Positions 1 through 12,692 of a stretch of DNA of 64,000 bases are shown piece after piece. The stretch comes from Stratiolaelaps scimitus (taxonomy: Eukaryota; Arthropoda; Arachnida; Mesostigmata; Laelapidae). The translations under genes were made by a program, and so were the position numbers. Within the stretch, counting starts at the first letter, position 1, and the number at the start of each line of letters is the position of its first letter. The stretch is taken from assembly GCA_019614645.1 (NCBI GenBank), contig JABWDB010000012.1:930001-994000 (forward strand), written 5' to 3'. Under the pieces are notes generated by a model, which did no database searches, was not told where the DNA came from, and saw only the letters and a list, made by a program, of their open reading frames with translations.

Positions 1-1103
1 TTTTATTTCAATTATTTAGTTGTATTTTTGAGCTTATTTATAATTTCGCATTGTTAACCCGAGTGCACTGTGCGATTTCTTCGTGTAGTTCAATCATTCA
101 AAGACAAAATGCCCCGGGCAAGATAGTCCTGTCAGGTTCTACTGGGCATGCACCGATAGGCGAGATGTGACCTTTTAACGTTCCCACAGAACCAGATCTC
201 AACATGCGTGTTGTCTCAATCGCAAACAGCAACATCTATGTAAATAGTGTATCTCGTTGTTTGTTTAGAGGAGTCGTTAGATATCAACCGTATATCGATA
301 TGAAGTATATTATATAGATAGATACATACCCCCTGAGATGTACGACCTTACCAGTGATAGCACGAACATGCTTTGCACAATCCTTCAGCCTTGATCATCT
401 CACACACTCGACCCCTTATTGAAGATTCCCAGACGCCAAACTGGCTCGGCAATAGAAAACAGACACCTATCAACACAAACCCAGCTAATGAGCGTTATAA
501 CATTGACCCGTAAAAAATAGGTCAAGCCTTGTGAAGAAGCAGCAGCTCGCCTCAACTGACGAAAATGTCCACCCCATTCAATTTGTTAAACTACCGGTTA
601 AACGCGCATCGGCCGCGGAAATCGTAATTGTTGTCGTTGTTGTAAGACAAATAGGAAGAAGACTGCTGGTCAGGCGAGGGAAGGACAAATAATGAAGTGT
701 TGATTAACAGCTAGATGTTGATATTTAATTTAGGGGTCCGTCTTACGAAGCAATGCTAAGAGCGGTACCGTGCACGTTAAATGTTGGCTGAGAGTCAGCC
801 CGAAAGCTTGAGAGATTTAATTTAGAACACTATCAAATGGAATCCCTGTGTGGGAGATAGAGCAAATCAACGAACTGATGAATAAATAATCAGTTAAGTA
901 TGAAGTCATTAACACAACTAGTTAGTGTTTACTAACCGTGTGGATTGAATTTGATCTCTAAAGTATCAACTATACATTTCAGGAACTAATAGCTGTGTCT
1001 TGGTTTCCCGTAGGTACGGTAATTATTATGGCCGACAAAGACATAATAGATTTACTGACTGATTGGCGCCTTCAGGTTCGAACGCTATTGAAGTTCATCC
1101 GAA
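1..1103. other. AT-rich stretch with no supported gene
   Basis: I read both strands and found no ORF with splice or family support. A short open frame near 995-1237 runs into the dispersed repeat that follows and lacks a convincing start, so I treat it as chance. This may be intergenic or intronic sequence of a gene outside the window. Confidence 0.5.
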
Positions 1104-1173
1104 CTCATCCAACTGCAGGACACGAGCTGGAACAGAGTTGGTCGCAGCCCATTAGGGCAAGGCCAACTCTAGT
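1104..1173 (+). repeat. 70-bp dispersed repeat, copy 1 (pair at 22227)
   Basis: This block aligns without gaps over 70 bases to 22227-22296 in the same orientation. Both copies share CTCATCCAACTGCAGG at the left, a central TTAGGGCAA and an identical right end GCCAACTCTAGT or close to it. Similarity stops abruptly after CTAGT in both. The right part can fold back on itself (AGAGTTGG with CCAACTCT). The sharp shared end and terminal hairpin suggest the end of a small mobile element. A Helitron-type 3' end (CTRR followed by T) is one possibility, but this is inference. Confidence 0.6.
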
Positions 1174-1317
1174 ATCAGCATATTTATTCAAGGGACTTTA
1201 TTTTAGATCAACATGTCAAGAACATGATAGGGTTTGAAAGGAGCACAGATATTCTGCACCGTGGGAATTAGTTAACTCTACACTTTGCATCGAACCAGCG
1301 TTGCTTCAATGCTATTT

Positions 1318-1507
1318 GTTATTATTTATTTATAATAAATAATAAGAACTAGTGTTATTATTTATTTATAATAAATAATAAGAACTAGTGTTATTATTTA
1401 TTTATAATAAATAATAAGAACTAGTGTTATTATTTATTTATAATAAATAATAAGAACTAGTGTTATTATTTATTTATAATAAATAATAAGAACTAGTATT
1501 ATTATTT
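1318..1507. repeat. Tandem array of a 36-bp unit with internal palindrome
   Basis: Five essentially identical 36-base units start at 1318, 1354, 1390, 1426 and 1462, followed by a partial sixth. Each unit contains a perfect 12-bp inverted repeat (TTATTATTTATT, loop TAT, AATAAATAATAA) followed by AAGAACTAGT, where ACTAGT is itself palindromic. The near-perfect identity of the units implies recent amplification or ongoing homogenisation. Such a chain of hairpins would be prone to replication slippage. Confidence 0.95.
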
Positions 1508-2912
1508 ATACTATTCTTGATTTTGGTGGTTGTGCCTTTATTTCGCTTTGATATACAGATGACGTTGCGTGACATTAGTGACAACTTAAGGTACATTAGT
1601 TTATTAACCCTATATAATAGCTATATAATAACGAAATCGTCATGTTAGCGATGAAATTATTGAGCAAATAGGTTCTCGCCGTCACCGTATGCAATTATAT
1701 TGAGCAACTTGTGACCATAAGCTAACAAGGTAATATTTTACGAATACGATAGGTATCCATACGACGATTTTTCCCGTGTGTGCGATGCTCGACTGCAACC
1801 CAAATCGATCTGATTGATCACTACTACCTGCAGTGGCTTCGTCCATGCTCAGCTACACCCAAGCCGTTGTTAAAGTGTCGATTTTTCACTCTGATATCCC
1901 TAACGCTTTCAAGTTAGAAGGAAGGCAGCAAAAACCACTCGCACCGACCGAGAAGTGGTTGATCCTATTGTAATCACCCATAAAAATGAGGTGCTCCACG
2001 TGTAACACCACCAACATTTTCGCGGGATCAGTAGCCGCTTCGCCACCTCTCCTCAAATGCCTATTTAGTGATTACAGGCGAATGACTATTGGATAACTAG
2101 TTATAATGCCAACACATGTCGTTTGCGTAGTTTGCTTGATTAGAACGGACAAGCAACATCGATATCACAGACGCGAGATATTGACATTAATGTTAAACAT
2201 TGATGGTACAATTGGCATACGACGGTTGCTCTGTGAATGGCTCTATATTTTACACCTTTTGAATTTCGGCGAGAAAGTTACCTCCTGTCTATGACAGCTT
2301 CACTTCTAGCGTTGTTTGGGGGCAACCAAATCGCACGTCACGAATGCGGGGCGGTTAGACCGAATTGCGACTCGGCAATCGTTCGTGTTCGGGTTCCGAC
2401 CTTCATTCTGAAGTTAACACCTCCTGTAGACAGCGCAGACGGATGAAGAAGCATCTATTTTTTTCAGGCCATTATTTTGTTCACCTTAGATGGTGAACGT
2501 TATGTAACTTGAACAGACTATAACAAATGGTAGTAATTGCTCATAGTTAGCAAATATGAAAGTGACAGATGCTCAGTTGTCATCAATATCTTTTGCTTAT
2601 TTATAATATTCCTATATTCGATATTAGGCGCTTTGAGAGCACAAAACATATTTATGTCCAACGTCCCAATATTGTTAAAACAACTATGGGATAGAATCAC
2701 TCAAAAATCATTCTGCAATCATTTTCGTTCATCCCAGCGCCGCCTATGGTTTCCCTATCCCTCTTCGGTGAGTAACGTCGGCTAATTCATAATTTTTTCC
2801 TTTAGATCAAGCACTTACTCTCTTAAAACTTTTACTCTTATTTTCTAGTTTATCACAAACGTTATATTATTAGGTTGCATTCATGTGTGCCCATTTTTTT
2901 GTGATCTTTCAG
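1508..2912. other. Non-coding AT-rich stretch
   Basis: No gene is supported here. A possible 30-nt micro-exon at 2740-2769 (after TCATCCCAG, before GTGAGT) is too short to trust. A few short ORFs overlap each other on both strands with no family resemblance. Confidence 0.4.
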
Positions 2913-3234
2913 TGTTCATGTTAGGAACAAAATGTCTGGACACTTAATAACAACTATATATTCTCTCGGAAACCATACCTGCTCCTGCCGTTTTTATACA
3001 GGTAGCGCTGATCGAAGAATGATCGATTTGTCTTATGTGCCACAATCCACTGACCAGCCCATTTGTCGAGTTAATCAAAGTTCGACAGCATCTCATCATT
3101 ATCCTCAAATTAAAATGAATAAAGATCACATTTTCTACGATTTCGATGATGAGTATGATGATCGTTTTTTCACGATATTATTCCACCGTGCAAATGCTCA
3201 AGTTATTGTCAATGACGGTCGACCCTTTCCTTAG
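2913..3234 (+). CDS. Weak candidate terminal exon, unrecognised
   Basis: An open frame follows a pyrimidine-rich acceptor-like site (GATCTTTCAG at about 2903-2912) and runs to a stop at 3232-3234. An AATAAA lies at about 3297. A Met at 2932 could be internal or initiating. The product includes a short acidic patch (DFDDEYDD). I recognise no domain. The arrangement acceptor, ORF, stop, polyadenylation signal is what a last exon looks like, but each piece is common by chance in AT-rich DNA, so confidence is low. Confidence 0.12.
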
Positions 3235-3616
3235 TTATTAACAGCTGTAATAGTTAATAATAATAACAGTCGTTATTGCATTTCGGAGAACGACCAAATA
3301 AAGGGCTACAGGTGTTCATGCAGATCCGCTGATTCATTCAAGAACTATTATTCAACATACACATTTGAATTTGTTGTTGGCGAACAATTCGGGTGCTCAT
3401 GTCACTCCTTCTGGTCTCAGTATCAGATGAGGAGTTTCGACACTGGGTATGTTGTGAATATTCGTTCAGGTGGTTTCTATTTCAGGGAAATGACTAATTA
3501 CGATCACCTTTGGAGGTGGCATTCGCATGGTCATTTTGTACCCCGATTAAACTCTGTTACTTGGCCCAATATTGAATATATATATATAATAGTTATGTAG
3601 TTGTGGTGGTCAGGAT

Positions 3617-3640
3617 ATTGATGATACTTGTATCATCAAT
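3617..3640. repeat. Perfect 24-nt hairpin (11-bp stem, 2-nt loop)
   Basis: ATTGATGATAC is followed by TT and then GTATCATCAAT, an exact inverted repeat. No gene adjoins it. It could be a cruciform-prone site, a binding site for a dimeric factor, or chance. Confidence 0.8.
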
Positions 3641-4107
3641 AATTGCGGCTGCGTTATCATTTAAATCAAATTTTCTGCAACTTTAAATTACGGAGTTTTC
3701 GGTCTCGCATCCAGTATTATTATTTTACGATGAACAAGATTTCCGACACACGTGAAATGATGTCCCTAGTATCCGTTTCTACTGGCGTTTAATTAGAACA
3801 GATGCCTCTTTTCGTAGCGAACACGAACTTTCCTAGTGGACACAAATACATTCGGAAAGCTTCGACCTCACCTCTAGGTCTGTGGACGAGCCACGAGTGG
3901 AGTTCAGCCTTGATACGTTCGACTATCACTGATTAAATGTAAACTGAATACTGAGTTTCGATCTCACAGCCGCCGTGTACAATAGCCACATTGGGAGTTT
4001 TCAACCACTGCAGCGCAGAAAACAGGGATTAGCATACAATTATAGAGAGAAACAATAGGGAACATAGCTATATGTTTGAAACATGAAGGTGCTTAAAATA
4101 GAGCTAG

Positions 4108-4138
<31 letters not shown>

Positions 4139-6135
4139 TCGTTAATTTTTGATACCAATCGAATTCTTTGATGAGCTTATGTGACACATATATTTTGCTT
4201 GAGCGCTTGCTATGTGCCATATATGATAATTCTTGAGCCAGCAACCGTTAATATATTCCACATTAAGTATTCACATATTTGATACTTTAGGCGTAATATA
4301 GTTCTCCGTTGGTTACATACATATATTATATACACATGTATACATCACCCTGTTGTTACACAGTGTCATCATATCGATAAAGGATACATGATAGTAGAAG
4401 CAGAGCTGGCAGAATTGAACAGTAAATAGTCCCTGCGGACTATTTGGCCAATTGTAAGCTTCGGCACTCAAGAAAGACAGATGCCTACTATACGATGTCA
4501 CGGAAGTACAGGACTGGACAACGACACCGCTATGTGACAAAGTAAAGACAAACACAATGACCACTACGAAGGGAGTTCTGCTTAGCTCTACCCCACGACG
4601 ACAAGATGGAGTGCTACTACGCAGATAGAATCTGATGGCGTGGAACTGCGAAGATACAGATATATTCAGTGGGTGGTGGACAGCGGCTTCTGTCACTTTG
4701 GTTTGGCACTGCACTGTCATCAGCATCTAAAAAAAGCACAAGCATCTTGCTAACATGTTCAACATTTGGTCATACATACAATAACGATTATGAGCACACA
4801 CTCCACTCAATATAAATAGATTATTTCTTATCGATGCAAGTGTGCAGGTGTGTTGGATGCAGCAGTACAATACACATACATATCTATTATAGCCAGTCGT
4901 AGTCGTCGTCGTCTTCCTTGAACTGCCGATGCCCTTTTTGATGCAATCTACCATCGGGATGCATCGAGTTGGATAATGCGGGACCAATCCTTATATCTCT
5001 ACATTGTAGATATTTATTTGCAATCAGCTGCTATATATATGATGTATGTATATATATATATATATATAATTGGAAGGTGGTGACATTTAGCTGTTAGCTT
5101 CCATAGAAATATGGTATCCACATTTGAAGCAGAAGGTGGCTTTCCAAAAAGGAGACTACGGTGTTTATCGCCAGAAGCAACACGCCCACCTGCATCACCC
5201 TGATCAGATTTCGTAGAGATGGCTTCTAGAATGACAACACAACAAGGCCCAAGTCCTTAAGAGGTCCAGGGCTTTTATGGGATAGAAGTCTCACACTACC
5301 ACGCCGAACACTTGTGAAGCATTGAAGCCCGATGTTTGTTCATGATGGATTTCTGTCTTCAACCTCTGACGTCGTCGCCCCGAGATAACAACCTGATCTG
5401 ATATATTCACGCCAGACTCGTCTGGCTGACCAGTAACATAGACGCACTTTTTCTTGTTCTGGTGATAATGACCATATGTAGAATAAATATTTGTTGTTCT
5501 ATTCTATGTCGGATATTGATTGAAAATGCTACAGCGTCTCGCTCGAAACTGACCATGACCATGTTCACACCCTGCCCCCAACGCGGTACTAATTATTGCG
5601 TATTTTTTGTAGAATATATTCATCTATAGTGGATCATCAGCGTCAGCATTATCGGGAGTGGGCTATCTAGAACATATAATTGGCCACACACCTAGACACA
5701 TACACGGGGAGGGGGGGTCTGGCCAGCTTGTTATTCTTCATTGCGACAATGTTGAACATAGTACTGTAAGACGATCGACATTTTAATAAATGAAGTTTGC
5801 ATGCATGCAATTTCCGCTTGCGGTGGTTTTCCGGAAGAGATCGGTATCTGCAATAAAACAGCAGAATAATTTAAATATCAACCATTATCAAGCATTATTA
5901 TTAGCAGGTAGTTTCAACATACCACATGTCAACCTGGTGTGTATCTCGCATCACTGCCAAATCTGCATAGCTAGTTAGATCTTGTTAACCTAAATTCTAT
6001 CGCCTGACGTACACGAATGACGCTAACTGACGTAAACTGGATGTAGTTGTACATATAATGAACTTGAGTGTTAATTTTATCAAAATAATAGAACACCTCC
6101 GAAAAATGTGCGTGAAAATGGATGCGGCGCAAATA

Positions 6136-6142
<7 letters not shown>

Positions 6143-6192
<50 letters not shown>
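6143..6192. repeat. (TA)n microsatellite
   Basis: Uninterrupted TA dinucleotides for about 50 bases, the longest pure TA tract in the window. It creates a spurious Tyr-Ile run in open frames across it. Confidence 0.95.
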
Positions 6193-6196
<4 letters not shown>

Positions 6197-9100
6197 CTTC
6201 TATCCTAGCTCTGAAAATACAAAACGAGTTTTATTTAAAGGGTGAGGTTACAATTCACAGTGGGAACTTTGACCACATCACAGAATATGGCTGGATTTGA
6301 CATTTGAGACATGATTCAATCCGTCAGTCAGGGGCAGTGGCGTCGCATGGCAATGACCCCACAAGTCATTCTGTATTTTCACCCTCACTGAAAGGCTGTC
6401 CGCCTGTTTTTGCTACATCCTATGTATGAGTGAACCGAGAACGAGCTGAATATTATAAGCTCTATTTAGCAAAAGACACCTTTTTCATATGAATATTTAC
6501 TATAACTACAATTATGAAACACGCCGTGAAGTTTCACATATAGAAAGGCGTAGAAGAGGTCATATATATATATATATATTTAATGCAACATTTCGACTCT
6601 CATATAACGTGGTTGGTTCAGCGGCCTTGTCGGTCAAAATGTCTTCTGGTCTGTTGCGTGGTGTCAAAGCAAAAAGAAGGCTAATGCTCACTGCTGATCC
6701 AATGATGTATTATAATAATAATAATACGTAAACAAATTCTAAACACAATAAATACATATGTGAGCTATAATTTAATGGAAAAGAGTCACAGGCTAGCAAA
6801 AGCCCATTGACCGTAGTCAAGACCTCGGCGGCAAAAATCTTAGCCGTCTGTAAATCGCACAATATCTGCTATTATCTTCGTTATACACAAGACACTAGCG
6901 AAACGAACTGGATAGGGGGATCATAACACAATTTTGCACATGTCAACCCGATCAGATCCACTGTGGTAACTAGTGTCTTGACAGGTCTTCATTCATCCAA
7001 CGTTATGTCGACTTGAAATGAAGCGTAGACGCCGTCGAAATCAGCTTATGGCCTTTTACGTAATTTCGTGGTTTGTTCTTGCGTGTGGCATTGTTCTGTG
7101 TGTGTTATGCTGCTAAGGATGTTCTAACTACCCCAAACACAAACAAACACAGCCAGGGTGGACTTCTATTTGATTATACAACGTGTTCACATTACATGTA
7201 ACACGAACTGCTAACGTTCTTCGATACGGCAGCTTCGACAAACCAAGCAATTGGCTATTGACATTTGAATATCTGAGATTTTCTGAGCTCTAGAAGACGA
7301 CCTTCAATTATTTTATTATTATTGTTGTTACTGTTATTAGTCTTATAATAATAATAGTTATTATTATTATGCAATGCCTGTTTGGCTTACGACAGGCTAT
7401 AGACATAAGAAATAATTTGTTGAAATTACTTAACTGGCTAAACAAATAGTAGTAATAAAATGTAAACCTTCGACATGGAAAATTTTAATATTGTAAAACT
7501 CTATTTTACTCACATTGACAAGCCACCTAAAGTGAGTAATTAAACGGCAATGTCATCGAACATCGTGACACAATCAAATCGCCGAGCGTGGAGGAATGCC
7601 AAGGGTCGACGATAAAGATACACAGACTGATCAACTCTTGGCTGTTTCAATTTGATCAAGTTGTGCTAATAGAACGTTGAACAGTTTTTTTTGCTCACAC
7701 GTGTCGTCTACTGCGAACGTCTGGATTCTTCTTCCAGTTCGATTCGCGAACGTCAAGGTCGTCTACTAGTAGTTGAACTGACCCTCTACGCCCGCGCTAG
7801 CTGTCACCAACATTTGGCATGACCAGGCAGACGGACCAGGGATTTACTTTAGGACGGTGTTGCTATTGGAAAAGCATTGAAATGTCATTGAAACGACGAC
7901 GACGACGACAACAACAGCAACATCCGCTCTGGTGAGAAGAGCGGAACATAGCTGCAACTTAGTTTTTGTTCTAGTAATTGATTGGGCAAAATGGTGCCAC
8001 CGATGTTTTTTTTCTTTTATACAGAACGTGTCTAATAAGGATAATAAAAACCGAATGTGTCGGCTGAATTATTCTTTAGATATGCCAAGCGAATGATGCC
8101 GGCTGTTGTATCTAGCATGCAAGAGGGCTGACGTCAAATATCGTAGAAGACTTCTTAAACTGGAAGAAACCGTCAACGAATATTTTTTTAACTTGATGCA
8201 CCAGCACCTCAAGGGCGAGTTTTGCGTTCCGTTCAAAAAGCGTGGCCGAAACTGAACTTGTAAAACAGACGTTTGTATAGAGAATCCCCCGAATTGTAAA
8301 TTAAATTGAGCTAAACTAGCCCTAGCCTTAGTTAGAAGAAACACGAAAAAAGTGATCCACATAACAGACTCATATGTATCTCAAGCTTTAGGGCCTGCCC
8401 AAATGCCCCGGGATGTTTCTTTGTACGGAATTATACTCTATCTCATGTAGTGTAACTCTTTATTGAAGTATATATTAAGTAGCCTTCCCAAGAAATTTAT
8501 GTGTACAACTTTTCACAAGCAAAGCAGTATTATGTCGAGCTTGAACCTTGACTCGTCGTGAAAATTCTATTGTATATAAAGGACTAGCGAAGATTAATGG
8601 TAACTATAGGGCCTTTCAAAAGCATAATTATATAGTAAATGTGCTGTTCGTTTAACAAATTGACAAACTTTGTGTATTAGACACGTCTAAAAACTGCGGG
8701 CTATGGTGTCGAAACAGTGTCTTATTGTAACGTTGATCTTTCACATATGAATACACGCACGTGGTATCATTAATCTCTCTTAAGATCCTTGTTAAAATGC
8801 AATGTTCACCAAAAGCAAATTGACCCTCGGAGCAATTCATCTTGTATTGGCCGGATGCGGCGATTGAGGATGACCCATTTGGCTGATTTGAAATATAACA
8901 ATCGGTTGGCATATGCTGCTTGCTATCTCTGCTGTGATCCCCGATTTACTAATTACTATCTAGATAGATGAATCCCTGTTTGCAAGCATCGTGGAACTTT
9001 GATGTCGAACGTCGGCTTGTTGTTCCTATATCTGAATATAATAATTATATATCTTATAATATCTGATTGGCTCAAGTTCCATCATCATACTAGAGCCATC

Positions 9101-10099
9101 TTTCATATGTTGATATACTTCCCTTCAGTGAAACTACTCTTTAAGAGTAGCTAAGCTTATCGTAACATGTTCATTTTTAGTCACAAATACAGAGGAAAAT
9201 GCAGTTTCTTTATTGTCCAATGCACGCAACTGTTTTTTATTGTTAGGGGATAATTGCTGCTGGAATAATTTGGTAGGTCATGATACTACAGACTACTGAT
9301 CTGGGGTCACGAACTTACGGAAAAATAACCGCTCAGCTGGAATCAATAATTTACATAGTAGATGCGGAAAGGATGAAGTCATTTGACGTGATTATACATC
9401 TAATCAGTTAATGCGCTTCTGCATTTTGTGGATAATCTGTCATTATTCAGATGGTTCATGGCGCAGAGTTAACAAAGACGGAACTACTGCTCTCTCTCTC
9501 TCTTTATACCGATGTGTCGTCGACTAAAAACACGAATTGAATATCTTAATCCATCAGGAGAATTCCTTCGTTTTTTCCGATCGATTTTGTCGTCCTCTAC
9601 ATTTCCATAATTATGTCCACGTCTATCAAAAAGCTATAACGAGGCTAAGAGGAGCGCTCATTTCAAAATTGCCACAAGCCGCCCACCATCTGCGGTTGTG
9701 GGATTAGAAAGTGACAAATAATAATTTAATGCTTCGCTATCTGAATAATCGCATCTTCATCTGTTTCGCTCTCCAAAGGCCATCGTGAATACGATGATGG
9801 TTTCTTGAGACCTCACTTTCATTGAGTAGATATGAGTGGGAGAAAGCTGATCATCCGTGGCGCTGGTGGAGTTTCGACGTCGTAGGTCCGATTCTCCTAT
9901 CGAGAACTATATCTAACTGTCTCACGAAGCTTCAGGGCTCTCGTTTTCGTGATCTCCAAAACACTTTTTAGTCCCTCGAGAAATTCTTCAGCCGCATTTA
10001 TATATATATATTTTTTTTTTCATGACGGAGAATGCTCATGCGGACCAGGCCTCACAACTAAGGTATTTGCCATGGTACTGTGGGACTCCTGCCTGGTGG

Positions 10100-10128
10100 A
10101 ATATATATATATATATATATGTATATAT
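10100..10128. repeat. (TA)n microsatellite abutting the tRNA-Tyr fragment
   Basis: AT dinucleotides with one G interruption end directly at the first base of the tRNA-like sequence. A second TA tract follows that sequence, so the tRNA fragment is sandwiched between TA repeats. Confidence 0.9.
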
Positions 10129-10166
10129 CCGTCGGTAGCTCTGTTGGTAGAGCGGAGGACTGTAGA
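10129..10166 (+). pseudogene. 5' half of a tRNA-Tyr (GTA) gene
   Basis: The sequence matches the 5' half of eukaryotic tRNA-Tyr. After a 7-base acceptor strand (CCGTCGG) come TA, the D-stem GCTC, a D-loop with TTGGTAGA, the closing GAGC, and an anticodon arm GAGGA-CTGTAGA carrying GTA. Identity to the canonical A box and anticodon arm is high. Nuclear tRNA-Tyr genes usually have an intron just after this point, so I looked for the 3' exon. No T-arm (GGTTCGANTCC) or 3' anticodon strand appears in the next roughly 100 bases, which are TA-rich. I therefore call it a truncated copy rather than a working gene. A SINE head is an alternative. Confidence 0.7.
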
Positions 10167-10311
10167 TTTATGTATATATATAACAATTTGTCTAATTAAT
10201 ATGATCATTTAATGCTTGCGTGATGCCACGTACCTCTCGTTCGTGCTTTCGTAACATATAGTGCCTCCCGTAATAAATAATCATCGAAAGTAAATATATT
10301 TACTATGTAAA

Positions 10312-10377
10312 CGAATTTACTTAGCTACGAAAATATATAATCACCGTTTTGATATATTTCGTAGCTAAGTAAATTCG
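10312..10377. repeat. 66-nt hairpin with 21-bp perfect arms
   Basis: Bases 10312-10332 and 10357-10377 are exact reverse complements (CGAATTTACTTAGCTACGAAA). The 24-nt loop begins ATATAT and ends ATATA, so pairing can continue inward to about 27 bp with one bulge. The size resembles a precursor microRNA, but perfect pairing and AT-rich arms fit a small foldback MITE equally well. No coding sequence adjoins it. Confidence 0.9.
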
Positions 10378-11410
10378 CTAAAACATCATGTACTTGCCTT
10401 TATCCGGTGGTGGGTTCTGTCGCGTACACAGAGATGTTTTTGACGCTTAACCTTAAACGATCGGCCCATAAAATGAGTTGGATGAGAAACTAGATCATTG
10501 TACCAAGCAGTCGAGCCATTGTTTTTGTATCTCGCTCGTGTAATACAATAGAAACACTGGAAGGGTTTGCATGTCCTGTCATCCATGGTGCTTGATACTC
10601 ATATCAATGGGCAAATATACCCACCGAATCTACTTCTTATGTTAGACTTTATCGGCCGATGTGTCTGGAAAACGTAGAACTCTGCAGCAAATCCATGGAT
10701 TATTCAGAGTCCCTCGGTGCAGAAGATAAGACATGAGGAAAACACACAGTGGACAATACCTACCCCGCATGCCCATATGCATGTGTACATATATATATAT
10801 ATATCTTTCCCACATGAGGCTTTCCCATCTCGATGATCCTAGAATATCATATGTTGCCAGCGTCACCTTTCTATGATGACTGTACTGGGAACGCATATAA
10901 TGGATGCATCGGACACTTGGCGAACACTCAGCGGGGCTGATCATAAAGGAGCACTTTCCCTAAGCGAATGATTGTCTCTAGATGAGTTCTATGATCCGCC
11001 CTCTGCATTTTGCTACAAATATGTATACTCCTGCAGAAATACTTTACGATGTATCGTGTATATTAATCACCTGTAAAGCAGGTTACAAAAATTGTTACCA
11101 TGCAAAGTACGTCGATTATTGTTCTTTGAACAATCAGCCTTGCCGTAAAAACGTTTTGGTTACTGAACAGTCTTCTCTACAGAATTCCAAAGTGTTGTTG
11201 TATATTAAGTGCATCTGCGTTTGATTGACGGCGATATTAATTGATAGTTGAACATGAAGCCTACTACAGCAATAGGCAACATCGAATCATTTCTCAACCG
11301 CTGGGAAAACAGTAACTGTGCACTCTGTAATAAAAGTCTCGGAGTGGCAGCTGCGAAATATTTGTTTCGTCTTTTTCATCTGGAACAATAACCGCACCGC
11401 CGACTAGGTC
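10378..11410. other. Non-coding stretch
   Basis: No supported gene. A TA tract lies at about 10789-10804. The overlapping ORFs on both strands include the translated TA repeat and are not credible. Confidence 0.4.
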
Positions 11411-11443
11411 TAAGAGACAGACCGCCGGTTGGTCTGTCTCTTA
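11411..11443. repeat. Perfect 13-bp stem hairpin with 7-nt loop
   Basis: TAAGAGACAGACC (11411-11423) is followed by GCCGGTT and the exact reverse complement GGTCTGTCTCTTA (11431-11443). It is GC-balanced, unlike the AT palindromes elsewhere, so chance composition explains it less well. Role unknown. Confidence 0.85.
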
Positions 11444-12194
11444 CCGGAGCCGTCTTGTGAAAAAATCTGGTAGCTTTCACTATGGGCGGCCTTTATCAGC
11501 GTTCGCTGGACACATCCCGAAATGACCCATTGTGCCTTCTCAGCTTGACCATTTTGAAACCAATTTAGCCAACTACACACACGGCAAAGTTCTTGTGTGT
11601 AGAATTGTTCGACTGGATTTGAAATTGAATAACGAGTGCGTTCGCCTCATAGACATGTTCCTTCAGTGCCAATTTCCATTCATTGAAAATATTACTATTT
11701 TGCATCGTAAAACAGAATGCGCATATGTCTCACATGTGTAAGCAAATGCCATATGAAAATATCAGAGCGACAACGAACACTTAATCACATCGATTTTTCC
11801 TAATCTCAGGGTTGTTTTATTGTTTAAGCTTAATTGTTTGTCGTGTTTTGAACGAAGTAAAACGAAAGCGGCTCCAGTCAACTCGAGGCAATGATCGATA
11901 GTGAATTGAACCTGTGACAACGAGTTCCACACGACAAAATACATAGAAGGCCAGGTATAAAATAGTGCAGTTCCCCTTGGTAGATATGGATGGAAGCGGA
12001 ATACGACGTTTGAGTAAAATCTGTGAAAATTTTGGGCCCTCTATTTTGTGCAAACGGCAAATTCTCCCTGTCTATCTCAACAGTTGCAATAATCAGAGGA
12101 AGCAACCCACAAGCCCTGAGGCCAAATCTCGTGTTTTGCAACCACTATACTCCAGGAAATGACAGCCACCGCTGGAGAAGGTTGAGGTTTGCTG

Positions 12195-12218
12195 TATATA
12201 TATATATATATATATATT
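12195..12218. repeat. (TA)n microsatellite
   Basis: Pure TA repeat of about 24 bases. It interrupts the long overlapping frames at 12023-12427 and 12077-12400 and argues against those being coding. Confidence 0.9.
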
Positions 12219-12692
12219 CGCGTACACGTGCGTTCTGCCAGGACTTCTGTAAACGCTATCGGTTTAATCCCTTCGGGCAATTTTGTATCAGGTTCGCGCT
12301 CTGTTCTAGCAGAAAGTGTCCGTCTTCTTTTATCTACGCAAAGCCGAACGGCAGACATGTAGCTACTGCAAAAACCTGCACAAATGAAACAGGAAACCAC
12401 TGCTTGACAGAAGCAACTTCTTTCTAGGCTCGCTCGAGATATGAAGCGTCAAGTGACTATGGAGCACGATAGCCCCGGTGGTGTAGTACGGGGCAGATGC
12501 CTACACAAAGGCATCTTAAGTCAGCCAGAAGGTAGCATCAAGTGTAGTAGATTATTGTATCAACATTTCGCAACACTCTGCCAAAACGTCCTATGAGCAA
12601 AACGAACTGTTTATATTAAAGCAGCAACACAACGCGTCGAAATAGACAATACGTACAAATAACCCTTCAGAATAAACTGATAAAATTTACAG

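Larger units (their letters stand above)
3235..10099. other. Long AT-rich region without supported gene
   Basis: About 6.9 kb of AT-rich sequence with no gene I can support. It holds (TA)n tracts at about 4111-4136, 5047-5069, 6143-6192 and 6567-6580, a short (CT)n at about 9490-9504, and an ATT/ATA-rich trinucleotide patch at about 7308-7372. There is a CGA/CAA triplet run at about 7892-7920 and a small perfect hairpin at 3617-3640. Open frames up to 137 codons (4313-4726, minus) have no recognisable motif and lie in low-complexity composition. Confidence 0.4.

Noticed and set aside
2740..2769. 30-base micro-exon before GTGAGT
   Set aside because: Splice-like motifs alone over 30 bases are expected by chance at this window size.
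4313..4726. 137-codon minus-strand ORF
   Set aside because: No motif, no splice or promoter context, and composition like the surrounding non-coding DNA.
12023..12427. Overlapping 134- and 107-codon ORFs on opposite strands
   Set aside because: Both depend on reading through a TA microsatellite, giving Tyr-Ile repeats.
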